Source: Bacteroidota bacterium
Lineage (GTDB): Bacteria > Bacteroidota > Ignavibacteria > Palsa-1295
Assembly (NCBI GenBank): GCA_030706745.1
Contig: JAUZNX010000012.1
Span: 1 to 64,000, forward strand
Direction of reading: 5' to 3'
DNA length: 64,000 bases
The notes below the pieces were generated by a model, which ran no database searches, had not been told where the DNA came from, and was given only the letters and a program-made list of their open reading frames with translations. The position numbers and the translations under genes are program-made. Positions 10,184 through 16,515 of this stretch are shown here, one piece after another; the stretch's first letter is position 1, and every line of letters begins with the position of its first letter.

Positions 10184-10558
10184 ATGGCAGACACACATCC
10201 CACATTTGGCAACGGCAAAATTTGCTACCTTGAAATTCCTGCTTCCGATATTCAGCTATCGGCTCAGTTTTACCGAGCGGCGTTTGGCTGGGAGATTCGA
10301 AGCGACAATGCCGACAATGCCGCATTCGATGACTCCGTTGGCGAGGTAAGCGGAATGTGGGTGCTCGGCAAGAAGCCCTCAACAGAACAGGGAATTCTCA
10401 TCTCCATCATGGTCGATAGTATTCCAGATACGCTCGCGCTCATTACCGCAAATGGAGGACGCGTCGTCAATGCAGGGAATGCCACCGCTCAAGAGCAGGT
10501 AGCGCTTTTTGCCGATCCGTTTGGCAATGTGCTACAACTTTACCAACACAACCACTAA
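10184..10558 (+). CDS. VOC (glyoxalase/bleomycin-resistance) family protein
   Basis: The 124 residues form a vicinal-oxygen-chelate fold. The betaalphabeta-beta-beta pattern starts KICYLEIPASDIQLSAQFY, followed by FGWEI, and ends with the typical ALFADPFGNVLQLYQ. VOC proteins bind a metal and act on or sequester small molecules. The substrate cannot be told from the sequence. It is a single-domain protein, probably a homodimer in the cytoplasm, with no obvious operon partner. Confidence 0.9.
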   Translation: MADTHPTFGNGKICYLEIPASDIQLSAQFYRAAFGWEIRSDNADNAAFDDSVGEVSGMWVLGKKPSTEQGILISIMVDSIPDTLALITANGGRVVNAGNATAQEQVALFADPFGNVLQLYQHNH

Positions 10559-10712
10559 GCGCCAACGCCGTGTATGTTGATTGTGGGACCCCGAGCGGAT
10601 GCAGCGAATGGGTGACATTCTACAGATTAGCGTTGGAATCTACTTTTCACCAGCGAGGTTGGCCCCGAAGGGTTTTTTCGGCCCCCACGTCACAATTCTT
10701 TTTTTGTTGCCT

Positions 10713-11255
10713 ATGAAATCAATCCTTCGTCCATTGGTCATCGCGAGCGTTGTCGCAATCGCGCTCGTTGGCTATGCCACCAGTAGCTTCGCGTCGTTCG
10801 ATGCGTACATCATCTTCAAGAGCAAAGCGGGAAAGGAGACGAAAGTCGCCATCAATCAGGATGGCACGTTCAAGTCGCCACCGTTGGCCGCCGGTGCGTA
10901 TCGGTGGAGTATGCTGAGCCAGCCGGCGGGCAGCGGCTCGAGCAGCCGGGAGGCCTCGGCGCCATCAGTCTCGGAGATCGCGCGCGTGAAGGTGCGCTTC
11001 CATTGGGACCGCTCGTCGGACGTGAGCAAGCAGATCGGTAAGCCGAAGTATGAGGACATCACGGTCACGAAGCCCGTCGAGCGCAAAAGCGGTTCAATCA
11101 TCATCCTCGACAACGATGGTGCGGACCTCACCGTCAATACTGATGGCGATACAATCTCGGGTACCATGCAGTTTGTCACGAGCGATGGGAGGATGTTCAA
11201 CCCCAAAGAATACACAACGATGAAGGAACAGCTCGAGAAGAACCCGCGGCATTAG
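10713..11255 (+). CDS. Secreted hypothetical protein, paralogue of the gene at 19751
   Basis: I chose ATG 10713 because it places a signal peptide (LVIASVVAIALVGYATSSFA) at the N-terminus; the longer frame adds an unlikely leader. The mature protein starts with AYIIFKSKAGKETKVAI, then DGTF and PPL-AGAYRWS. The same block opens the protein at 19751-20293, so the two define a small family. A Ser/Gly-rich linker follows, then a second half with an acidic LDNDGADLTVNTDGDTISG segment. I do not recognise a known domain. An extracytoplasmic location is inferred. Confidence 0.8.
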   Translation: MKSILRPLVIASVVAIALVGYATSSFASFDAYIIFKSKAGKETKVAINQDGTFKSPPLAAGAYRWSMLSQPAGSGSSSREASAPSVSEIARVKVRFHWDRSSDVSKQIGKPKYEDITVTKPVERKSGSIIILDNDGADLTVNTDGDTISGTMQFVTSDGRMFNPKEYTTMKEQLEKNPRH

Positions 11256-11264
11256 CGCGGGATA

Positions 11265-11669
11265 TTACCTTTTTCGATCACGGCCATAGGGATCGCCTTT
11301 GACCGACTCGGTGTGCAGCGAGCAGACCCAGCGGCCATCGCGGCGTGTCCAGACGGACGTATCGGCGGCGTCCATGTTGAGCGGCGCACCATCGACGGTC
11401 AACTCTTCATGCACGTCATACGCGACGATCGCGAGGTCCGTGCTTGGGAAATAGACTTGCGCATTCTTAAACTCGAAGCGGTGCAGCTTCCAGGTGCCGC
11501 CAATCATCATCTGCCGGAACATGGCGTGATCGATCTTCGCCGTTCCCTGCGCGCCAGCAACGATGCATGGGTCGTCGGTGAGACGAATGGAGGCATCGAC
11601 ATCGCGGTCGATCATCGTCTGCCAGAATTGCCGTTCGAGTTCTAAAATCTCTGCTGTGTTGGAATCCAT
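11265..11669 (-). CDS. SnoaL/DUF4440-like NTF2-fold protein
   Basis: I prefer ATG 11669 (MDSNTAEILELERQFWQTMI) over the longer frame to 11753, because the extra 28 residues do not look like protein. The 134 residues show the NTF2-like pattern: an initial helix with ERQFW, a strand block around VYFPSTDLAIVAYDVHEEL, and the ending TSVWTRRDGRWVCSLHTES, which is typical of DUF4440/SnoaL-like proteins. The ligand or reaction is unknown. It is divergent from the membrane-protein gene at 11772. Confidence 0.85.
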   Translation of the reverse strand: MDSNTAEILELERQFWQTMIDRDVDASIRLTDDPCIVAGAQGTAKIDHAMFRQMMIGGTWKLHRFEFKNAQVYFPSTDLAIVAYDVHEELTVDGAPLNMDAADTSVWTRRDGRWVCSLHTESVKGDPYGRDRKR

Positions 11670-11771
11670 GAGTGTGAGTGTCAAGTGTGAGGATATGAGA
11701 CATGGCGAGAGGTCTTCGGAGTTCCTTCTTGACCCGCCGAACGGTGCCCGCACAAATTCCGTTTGTAGGGC

Positions 11772-12188
11772 ATGTCGTTAAATATCATTCTTTCCGTCAT
11801 CCATCTTCTCGCCGCCGTCACCGGGCTGGGCCTCATCACCGCGCTTGCACTCATGGCGCGCAAACCAGGCTGGGCAAATGCCCAATTCATGCTGCAGATG
11901 TTCAAGATCGTCGTCTGGAGTATGGTCATCATGCTTGTGACGGGTGTTGGAATGCTCGCGGCAACCGGTTGGGTCTTCGAACAGACCTGGTGGTTCCGCA
12001 TCTCATTCTTGTTCTTCATCGCACTCTTCGCGTTTCATGGCATCGCGTCGGGGACGCTCAAGAAGATCATTGCCTCGGGCACGCCGCTTCCCTCTTCGCC
12101 AATGCTCGGTAAGCTGCGCACGATGACGATGCTGATGTGCGTCGCACTCATTCTCATCGTTGTGTTGATGGAAGGCAAGCCGTTCTGA
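11772..12188 (+). CDS. Small integral membrane protein
   Basis: The 138 residues carry four hydrophobic segments: about 4-27, 45-68, 73-93 and 113-133. The first helix begins ILSVIHLLAAVTGLG, as in DUF2269-like or cytochrome-like membrane proteins, but no haem or metal ligand set is clear. It lies in the inner membrane by inference. A 12-bp hairpin at 12260-12286 follows the gene. Confidence 0.8.
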   Translation: MSLNIILSVIHLLAAVTGLGLITALALMARKPGWANAQFMLQMFKIVVWSMVIMLVTGVGMLAATGWVFEQTWWFRISFLFFIALFAFHGIASGTLKKIIASGTPLPSSPMLGKLRTMTMLMCVALILIVVLMEGKPF

Positions 12189-12259
12189 TTGAGAGCGCAG
12201 AATTCTTTCGTATGTTACTTCTGATGTGATGGGCACCTATGCGGATAGGTGCGGAGAAA

Positions 12260-12286
12260 AGTATTCTGTCTTATAGACAGAATACT
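12260..12286. repeat. Perfect 12-bp hairpin between a membrane-protein gene and the transposon
   Basis: AGTATTCTGTCT-TAT-AGACAGAATACT is a perfect inverted repeat with no T-tract. It may act as a weak transcription end or a protein-binding site. It lies 42 bases outside the left transposon end. Confidence 0.6.
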
Positions 12287-12328
12287 GTAAAGTCTTATGT
12301 CTCAATAAAGTTCATGAAGTACAAACGT

Positions 12329-12350
12329 GGGTGTCGGTTCAGTTTGAATT
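12329..12350 (+). repeat. Left terminal inverted repeat of the transposon
   Basis: The outer 17 bases are GGGTGTCGGTTCAGTTT. They match the right end with one mismatch, and two more mismatches fall in the next five bases. The sequence is preceded directly by AAACGT. Confidence 0.8.
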
Positions 12351-12381
12351 AATTTAGACATTCACTTATACTTTTTGACTT

Positions 12382-12555
12382 ATGAACTCAGAACAGGAAT
12401 TTAAATGCGGGGATGTCGTTATCAAAAGAACGCACAATCACACCATGACCGTGCGTGAAGTCACGGCGGCAGGAGTCGTTTGCCAATGGTTCATTGGTGC
12501 CGATCTCAGGGAGGGCACGTTCAGCCCAGACGATCTTCTCTTCGTAAGATTCTAA
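12382..12555 (+). CDS. YodC/DUF2158-like small protein
   Basis: A 57-codon gene begins ATG AAC TCA. The product has the FKCGDVVIKRTHNHTMTV pattern, then VVCQWF and a final FSPDDLLF. This matches the small SH3-like YodC (DUF2158) family, whose members usually read GDVV-LKSGGPxMTV and then C-WF. The function of the family is unknown. It faces a second member of the same family at 12571-12753, and both lie just inside the left transposon end. Confidence 0.7.
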   Translation: MNSEQEFKCGDVVIKRTHNHTMTVREVTAAGVVCQWFIGADLREGTFSPDDLLFVRF

Positions 12556-12570
12556 ACTGCCCTAAACTGA

Positions 12571-12753
12571 CTATGAATTAGGGTCTTTATTAGTGAGTGC
12601 ATTGGGATGGAAGTCTTGGGTTTTGAACTCGCCATTAAGATGCCATTTGCATGTAATGGTTAAGCCTTGCGCCGAGACCTCATCAACGACCATTTTGGGG
12701 CCACCTGATTTGTGCCAAACCTCATCGCCCTCTTTCCAAGTTTGATTAGCCAT
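12571..12753 (-). CDS. YodC/DUF2158-like small protein
   Basis: This 60-residue protein reads WKEGDEVWHKSGGPKMVVDE, then ITCKWHLNGEFKTQDF. That is the classic YodC/DUF2158 signature with KSGGPKM and a C-W pair. It is convergent with the related gene at 12382, with 15 bases between the stops. It lies downstream of the transposase gene and may be co-transcribed with it. Its role in the transposon is unknown. Confidence 0.8.
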   Translation of the reverse strand: MANQTWKEGDEVWHKSGGPKMVVDEVSAQGLTITCKWHLNGEFKTQDFHPNALTNKDPNS

Positions 12754-12835
12754 GATTGATTCGTAATTATGGTTATGAAAATTGAAGGGCGGGTCGCGTC
12801 AACGACTCGCCCTTCATGCTAAACAAGCGTTCGGC

Positions 12836-13717
12836 CTATCGGTTCGCTTTCTTCTTCTTCGGTGCTGCAATCTTGCGCTCGAACTGGAAACTCTCGAACA
12901 TGCTAATCAGGTCTTCGAAGCTCCAAACTTTATCGGTTAGACCCGCACTCACTGCCGGTGTTGTTCCGAGTGTTTGATGGACTCGGATGTAATTGTAAAA
13001 CATATAGTGCAATGCAACGGCGGCTTCCAAGTTTTCGATCTTCTTGGAGTAGCCATTCGTGAGGCGTGTGAACCGGCGCATGGACATTCTCATCGTTAAG
13101 TTCTGGCGCTCGATGAGGGACGTGGAAATCTCATCGTAGTTTGGATTTCCGATCTTCGGTTTCTTCTCAATCCCGGTGCAAATCGCTGGACTGTAACGAG
13201 TCTCGGGACCGTCCTGTCCTTTGCCGTACTTCTTAATCAGCATGGCATAATCAATGGCCTCACCAAATGACTCACGCACAGCCTGTAAATAAACGCCGTG
13301 TGCGTCGGTCGTAAGTTGCACGCGATTCGCCAACCGATCTGCCACGTCCTGCATGAAGGCATACGCATATTCTCCGTCGCGTCCGCCAACGAGATACGAA
13401 AGCACCAGCTTCGAATCAGCGTCAATGGCTACCCACGTCCATGTGCTTCCGATTCCAGTCATGCTACGTTCTTCCATTGTGCAAGCTCGGTCTTTCTTGG
13501 CAACGAAATTCCAAATCTCATCACACTGAACCCGCTTCGAAGTCACGTTCCGAACGTTCGCATCATGGTACGACTGGCAAGCCTCTCCGAGTTCAACGAG
13601 CAGCTTCAGAATTGTATTCTTCGCAACGCCAGCCATGCGCACGGTTGCGTTGATGCTGTTGCCCTCAACGAGTGCCTTCACTACTTCAATCTGTTTTTCG
13701 CGGCTGAGTCGGTTCAT
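12836..13717 (-). CDS. IS1-type DDE transposase
   Basis: The 293 residues begin with a helix-turn-helix region (residues about 5-45, with GNSINATVRMAGVAKNTIL). A DEIWNF motif (Asp66), an IDADSKLV strand, TTDAH (Asp138) and SLIERQN (Glu203) follow and give the DDE candidates. The family ending with MRRFTRLTNGYSKK and ALHYMFYNYIRVHQTLG is typical of IS1-family and related single-ORF transposases. The C-terminus is Lys-rich. Unlike classical IS1 there is no InsA/InsB frameshift. The gene is intact, so the element may still be active. A Bacteroidota-type promoter precedes it. Confidence 0.93.
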   Translation of the reverse strand: MNRLSREKQIEVVKALVEGNSINATVRMAGVAKNTILKLLVELGEACQSYHDANVRNVTSKRVQCDEIWNFVAKKDRACTMEERSMTGIGSTWTWVAIDADSKLVLSYLVGGRDGEYAYAFMQDVADRLANRVQLTTDAHGVYLQAVRESFGEAIDYAMLIKKYGKGQDGPETRYSPAICTGIEKKPKIGNPNYDEISTSLIERQNLTMRMSMRRFTRLTNGYSKKIENLEAAVALHYMFYNYIRVHQTLGTTPAVSAGLTDKVWSFEDLISMFESFQFERKIAAPKKKKANR

Positions 13718-13740
13718 AACGTTCGTCGTATTTGTTGATA

Positions 13741-13771
13741 CAAAGATACAACATTATACGTGTCTTGTCAA
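13741..13771 (-). promoter_or_regulatory. Bacteroidota-type promoter of the transposase gene
   Basis: On the minus strand TTGAC is followed, after the usual spacing, by TATCTTTG, which fits TAnnTTTG. The end of TTTG is 24 bases from the transposase ATG. The sequence closely resembles the promoter at 16285-16316, including a shared TGTGCTTGAC block. Confidence 0.75.
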
Positions 13772-13775
13772 GCAC

Positions 13776-13797
13776 AAGTGTCAGTTTAATTGAGACA
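13776..13797 (+). repeat. Third transposon-end-like sequence inside the element
   Basis: GTGTCAGTTTAATTGAGACA resembles the left end of the transposon, GTGTC-GGTT-CAGTTTGAATT and then AGACA, in the same orientation and with small gaps. It sits just upstream of the transposase promoter. It may be the relic of an earlier end or a transposase-binding site that autoregulates the gene. Confidence 0.4.
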
Positions 13798-13944
13798 AAA
13801 TAGAATTCCTCAGGAATGCCATTTTGGACGAACGATTGGTGCTTATTTGGGCGTTGTGGGGGTAAGTGGGGGATTTGTGATTTCCATTCTCGCTATCCTT
13901 CAGTCTATTTGAATGTGAAGTTCGTCCTTAGCCAACGACCTTCG

Positions 13945-13974
13945 AGCGCCCCAATCCGGGGCGCTTTTATTTTA
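13945..13974 (+). terminator. Plus-strand terminator with no visible plus-strand gene
   Basis: A perfect 8-bp stem, AGCGCCCC/GGGGCGCT, with an AATCC loop is followed by TTTATTTTA on the plus strand. All nearby genes are on the minus strand. It may end an unrecognised short plus-strand or antisense transcript from about 13800 onward. It overlaps the end of the XRE-ImmA gene by three bases. Confidence 0.6.
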
Positions 13975-15165
13975 GGTGCCCGTTCTGGTCGAATTCGAAA
14001 GAATTACATTGGCCGGAAGCGAGCGTTGAAACGGGTCATCGCTACGAAGTGGCGGCGCATTTGGACTGCGAAGAATATCCAAATTGAACATTTTTGCAAG
14101 TCGATCTGCGGGGACTTTTAGATCCTCCCGCAAGCTCTCCGTGGTAAGAATGCCTTCCTCGTTAAGGACTGCAATCGCTTCTGAAAGAAGCTTTGGCTCA
14201 TCCACTCGCAAGGCAGCACTATCCTCGTCGTAGGGTTCATGGTTTCTCCAACCGCGTCTTGAATAATTAATCCATAAATTCTTCTCCTCTGACTCGGTTA
14301 TCCAGCCGAGTTGAGCGCACCGTTTAATCATCGCCGCCACTGACACGCGCCAGCGGGGTTTTATCGAAAGGAAATAGTCCAGGCTGAACTTTGGAAGCTC
14401 CGCTGCGAATGATTGGGCCGGAAGTAAAAAGGCGCCGGCGAAAATATCCGCTTGGTGCTCATACAATTTATGATACAACCGGGACTCGAATTTTTTCTTC
14501 GGCACCTGCCGATGAAGCAGTAAATGGCCTAATTCGTGAGCATACGTAAAGGCGGCTCGCGCCGCAGAATGCTTGTCCATGCACAAATAGATATAGGGGC
14601 GACCGTCTTGACCCCATTCGGAAAAAGCGTCAAGGTTCCTATCGCCGAACATGGAGCAGGCGATTAGAATACCGTGGATTTCGAGCAAGCCCGACATGCT
14701 CGAAATTGGTCCGCTGGTTAATCTCCAATCTCGCCGGAGGTCATCGGCATATTTTTCAATTTGTTTTTCTGTGTATTGCTCGGGCGAGTCTCCCAAATTG
14801 TAATCAGGAATATCCGGCTCGATCACAATTCCCGTTTCACAAACAGAATGTGCTAATGACTGAAAAATATCGAGTCTTCTCACCGCGCTTTCTCTCGCTC
14901 GCTTAGTAAGTGCAGCGAACGATCGAAAATAGGTGGGATTCGATTTGATCGAAGAGGGAGTCATGAAGTAACTCTCCTTAACTCCAAGAATTAGGGCTAA
15001 GCGGTATAGGTTGTCTGGACGCGGAACGAGCCTACCGCTTTCGTAGGCAGAGAGCATCTGCCTACTAAGACCCGCTTCCTCAGCGAGCGACACCATCGTG
15101 CGCTCATTGAGTTCGCGGGCTTCTGTTAACTTTTCTCCGTTGAATTCGTGTGGAACCGTGGTCAT
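13972..15165 (-). CDS. XRE helix-turn-helix / ImmA-IrrE metallopeptidase protein
   Basis: This 397-residue protein has two known parts. Residues about 10-65 are an XRE-type helix-turn-helix (LAEEAGLSRQMLSAYESGRLVP). Residues about 110-250 are an ImmA/IrrE zinc peptidase with HELGH at 210-214 and a third-ligand candidate Glu236 in YEHQADIFAGAFLLP. Such proteins cleave repressors of mobile elements or act as regulators in toxin-antitoxin-like pairs. The C-terminal 140 residues are less typical. The start codon overlaps the stop of the upstream 233-residue gene (ATGA), so the two products are probably made together and may interact. Regulation of the transposon or of a toxic partner is an inference. 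Confidence 0.92.
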   Translation of the reverse strand: MTTVPHEFNGEKLTEARELNERTMVSLAEEAGLSRQMLSAYESGRLVPRPDNLYRLALILGVKESYFMTPSSIKSNPTYFRSFAALTKRARESAVRRLDIFQSLAHSVCETGIVIEPDIPDYNLGDSPEQYTEKQIEKYADDLRRDWRLTSGPISSMSGLLEIHGILIACSMFGDRNLDAFSEWGQDGRPYIYLCMDKHSAARAAFTYAHELGHLLLHRQVPKKKFESRLYHKLYEHQADIFAGAFLLPAQSFAAELPKFSLDYFLSIKPRWRVSVAAMIKRCAQLGWITESEEKNLWINYSRRGWRNHEPYDEDSAALRVDEPKLLSEAIAVLNEEGILTTESLREDLKVPADRLAKMFNLDILRSPNAPPLRSDDPFQRSLPANVILSNSTRTGT

Positions 15166-15863
15166 GCTGCCTCTGATGATTGTTCGTTATCGTTGCGCTT
15201 AATCTTCTTCGCACGTTTGCGCAGGGCCTCGCGAATCGTGTCGTCGATGATGTTGATTCTTGGTTTTTCTGCTTTCGGTTCACGCGCAAGATATTCTGAT
15301 ATTTGCGCCGGTTCGAGAGCATAGCCAGTCCAATCCGGCAGGGGCAATCCCGCTTGAATGAGTGCTGGCTGACTGAGACGTTCTTCCAGTGTCTTTTTAC
15401 CAGATGTCGAGTACACGAAGCCGATCACTAAATACAGTCTTTCGGGAAGTGCATCCGGCGTCCCTGTAAAAAGGTTGTATTGGGCAGTTGACGTTTTCTC
15501 TTTCGATTCACGCGGAAGCTGCTTGCGCGAGCTAAGGCGGCAGAGATGAACCGAAAAATGCTTCGTTATCAACGTGGCCCGAGAGTGCGTTTTGATTACG
15601 GGATACCCAAACCGAAGTCCAAGTTCCGCAAGAAGGCGCTGCGCCATTGAGAATCGGATTACGCCGGTGAGCCATGTAATGTGGGCATCATAATATGTCT
15701 TCTGGCTCGCCGTATTGAAAGATTCAGCCGAAAGAGTATTGAGGCCCGTAACCAAAGCCGCTAACAGCGGGCGGATGTCTTCGACATCCAAGATGTCCAT
15801 TGTCTCGTTTTCCATTTTTTCAGTCGCTTGAATGTTGTAATGCTTTTGTGCGAATTGCAGCAA
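15162..15863 (-). CDS. Unrecognised partner of the XRE-ImmA protein
   Basis: The frame codes for 233 residues; ATGs at 15815 and 15800 are alternative starts. No known motif is recognised. The first 100 residues look helical (DIRPLLAALVTGLNTL and ITWLTGVIRFSMAQRLLAELG). The end is a charged KKRAKKIKRND stretch. The stop overlaps the start of the XRE-ImmA gene by four bases, which indicates translational coupling. By analogy with other ImmA pairs it could be the substrate, toxin or co-regulator, but nothing in the sequence proves this. Confidence 0.8.
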   Translation of the reverse strand: MLQFAQKHYNIQATEKMENETMDILDVEDIRPLLAALVTGLNTLSAESFNTASQKTYYDAHITWLTGVIRFSMAQRLLAELGLRFGYPVIKTHSRATLITKHFSVHLCRLSSRKQLPRESKEKTSTAQYNLFTGTPDALPERLYLVIGFVYSTSGKKTLEERLSQPALIQAGLPLPDWTGYALEPAQISEYLAREPKAEKPRINIIDDTIREALRKRAKKIKRNDNEQSSEAA

Positions 15864-15944
15864 AAACGTAAAGTAGCCATCAGACAGACACGCATTGCTA
15901 TCCGGTGGTTCCTATGGTGACTGAAAAATCAGAATTCGAGAAAA

Positions 15945-16190
15945 CTACTTATTGGGCTTCTTTTTCCACCTCGCTGCCGCCGCCTTCTTCGCAATCTCCT
16001 TGCGCTTCCGTGGCGAGAGGGACGCGGCCCTTGCTTTCCCACCGACCAGCCCACCACTTCGGGCGAACTCCTTCCTGAACTTCTGTTCGGGCGTCAACTC
16101 TTCTTCTGGCTCCGCTTGTCCGGTGCTGAGTGCCACGATCTGCGCGGCCAGTTGGTTTACATCTCGCGGTGTCTTTTTTGGCTTAATCAT
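15945..16190 (-). CDS. Small basic AAARW-type protein
   Basis: This 81-residue protein begins KKTPRDVNQLAAQIVALSTG and ends with GGLVGGKARAASLSPRKRKE and a KKAAAARWKKK tail. This combination is common in small bacterial proteins often annotated as RNA-binding or histone-H1-like, whose function is not established. The start overlaps the stop of a 30-codon gene (ATGA), so it appears translationally coupled to it. It is the second gene after the right-end promoter of the transposon. Confidence 0.8.
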   Translation of the reverse strand: MIKPKKTPRDVNQLAAQIVALSTGQAEPEEELTPEQKFRKEFARSGGLVGGKARAASLSPRKRKEIAKKAAAARWKKKPNK

Positions 16191-16279
16191 TTTTTCTTAT
16201 CTCGTAGGCGCTGAACATACGATAGCATCAAGATAGCAATGATGTAACCCGCTATCGTCGTTGCGTGCTCCAAATTCAT
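16187..16279 (-). CDS. 30-residue membrane micro-peptide, first gene of the transposon cargo operon
   Basis: The ATG at 16279 opens a 30-codon frame with one hydrophobic segment (TTIAGYIIAILMLSYV) and a basic end (RLRDKKK). Its TGA overlaps the ATG of the 81-residue gene. The TATCTTTG promoter element ends only five bases before the ATG, so the transcript would be leaderless or nearly so. The length, membrane segment and coupling recall small toxins or leader peptides, but the role is unknown. Confidence 0.55.
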   Translation of the reverse strand: MNLEHATTIAGYIIAILMLSYVQRLRDKKK

Positions 16280-16284
16280 GCCTA

Positions 16285-16316
16285 CAAAGATACGAAGATT
16301 ATGCCTGTCAAGTCAA
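16285..16316 (-). promoter_or_regulatory. Bacteroidota-type promoter at the right transposon end
   Basis: The minus strand reads TTGAC and then TATCTTTG about 20 bases later. It is very similar to the transposase promoter at 13741-13771. It should drive the 30-, 81-, 233- and 397-residue genes. Confidence 0.75.
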
Positions 16317-16335
16317 GCACATAAAGTATATTGTG

Positions 16336-16357
16336 AACTTAAACTGAACCGGCACCC
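16336..16357 (-). repeat. Right terminal inverted repeat of the transposon
   Basis: Read inward, the sequence begins GGGTGCCGGTTCAGTTT. It is followed outward by AAACGT, the same six bases that precede the left end. Confidence 0.8.
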
Positions 16358-16515
16358 AAACGTGCGCGCGCTGCATCTGTACTTTTCTGAAAGTCACGTA
16401 GTCCGTGAGGCCCATCCCCCATCTTGATGTAATTCCTGAGATGAGGTCAATTTGATGTGGAGTGGCACGAAATGAGAAAGGAGGAGACACAGAAGAAAGC
16501 CACTTTTTGGGTAAA

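Larger units (their letters stand above)
12329..16357. mobile_element. 4.03-kb transposon with IS1-type transposase and passenger genes
   Basis: The ends are inverted repeats. The left begins GGGTGTCGGTTCAGTTT and the right, read inward, begins GGGTGCCGGTTCAGTTT; over 22 bases there are three mismatches. The flanks carry the same six bases, AAACGT, at 12323-12328 and 16358-16363, as expected for a target duplication. Inside are two YodC-like genes, the transposase, an XRE-ImmA protein, a coupled 233-residue protein, an 81-residue basic protein and a 30-residue membrane peptide. The transposase alone would make an element of about 1.5 kb, so the remaining 2.5 kb is cargo. Confidence 0.8.

Noticed and set aside
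12836-13797. Simple IS ending at 13797 as the whole mobile element
   Set aside because: The end-like sequence there is in the same orientation as the left end, not inverted. The inverted partner with a target duplication is at 16357.
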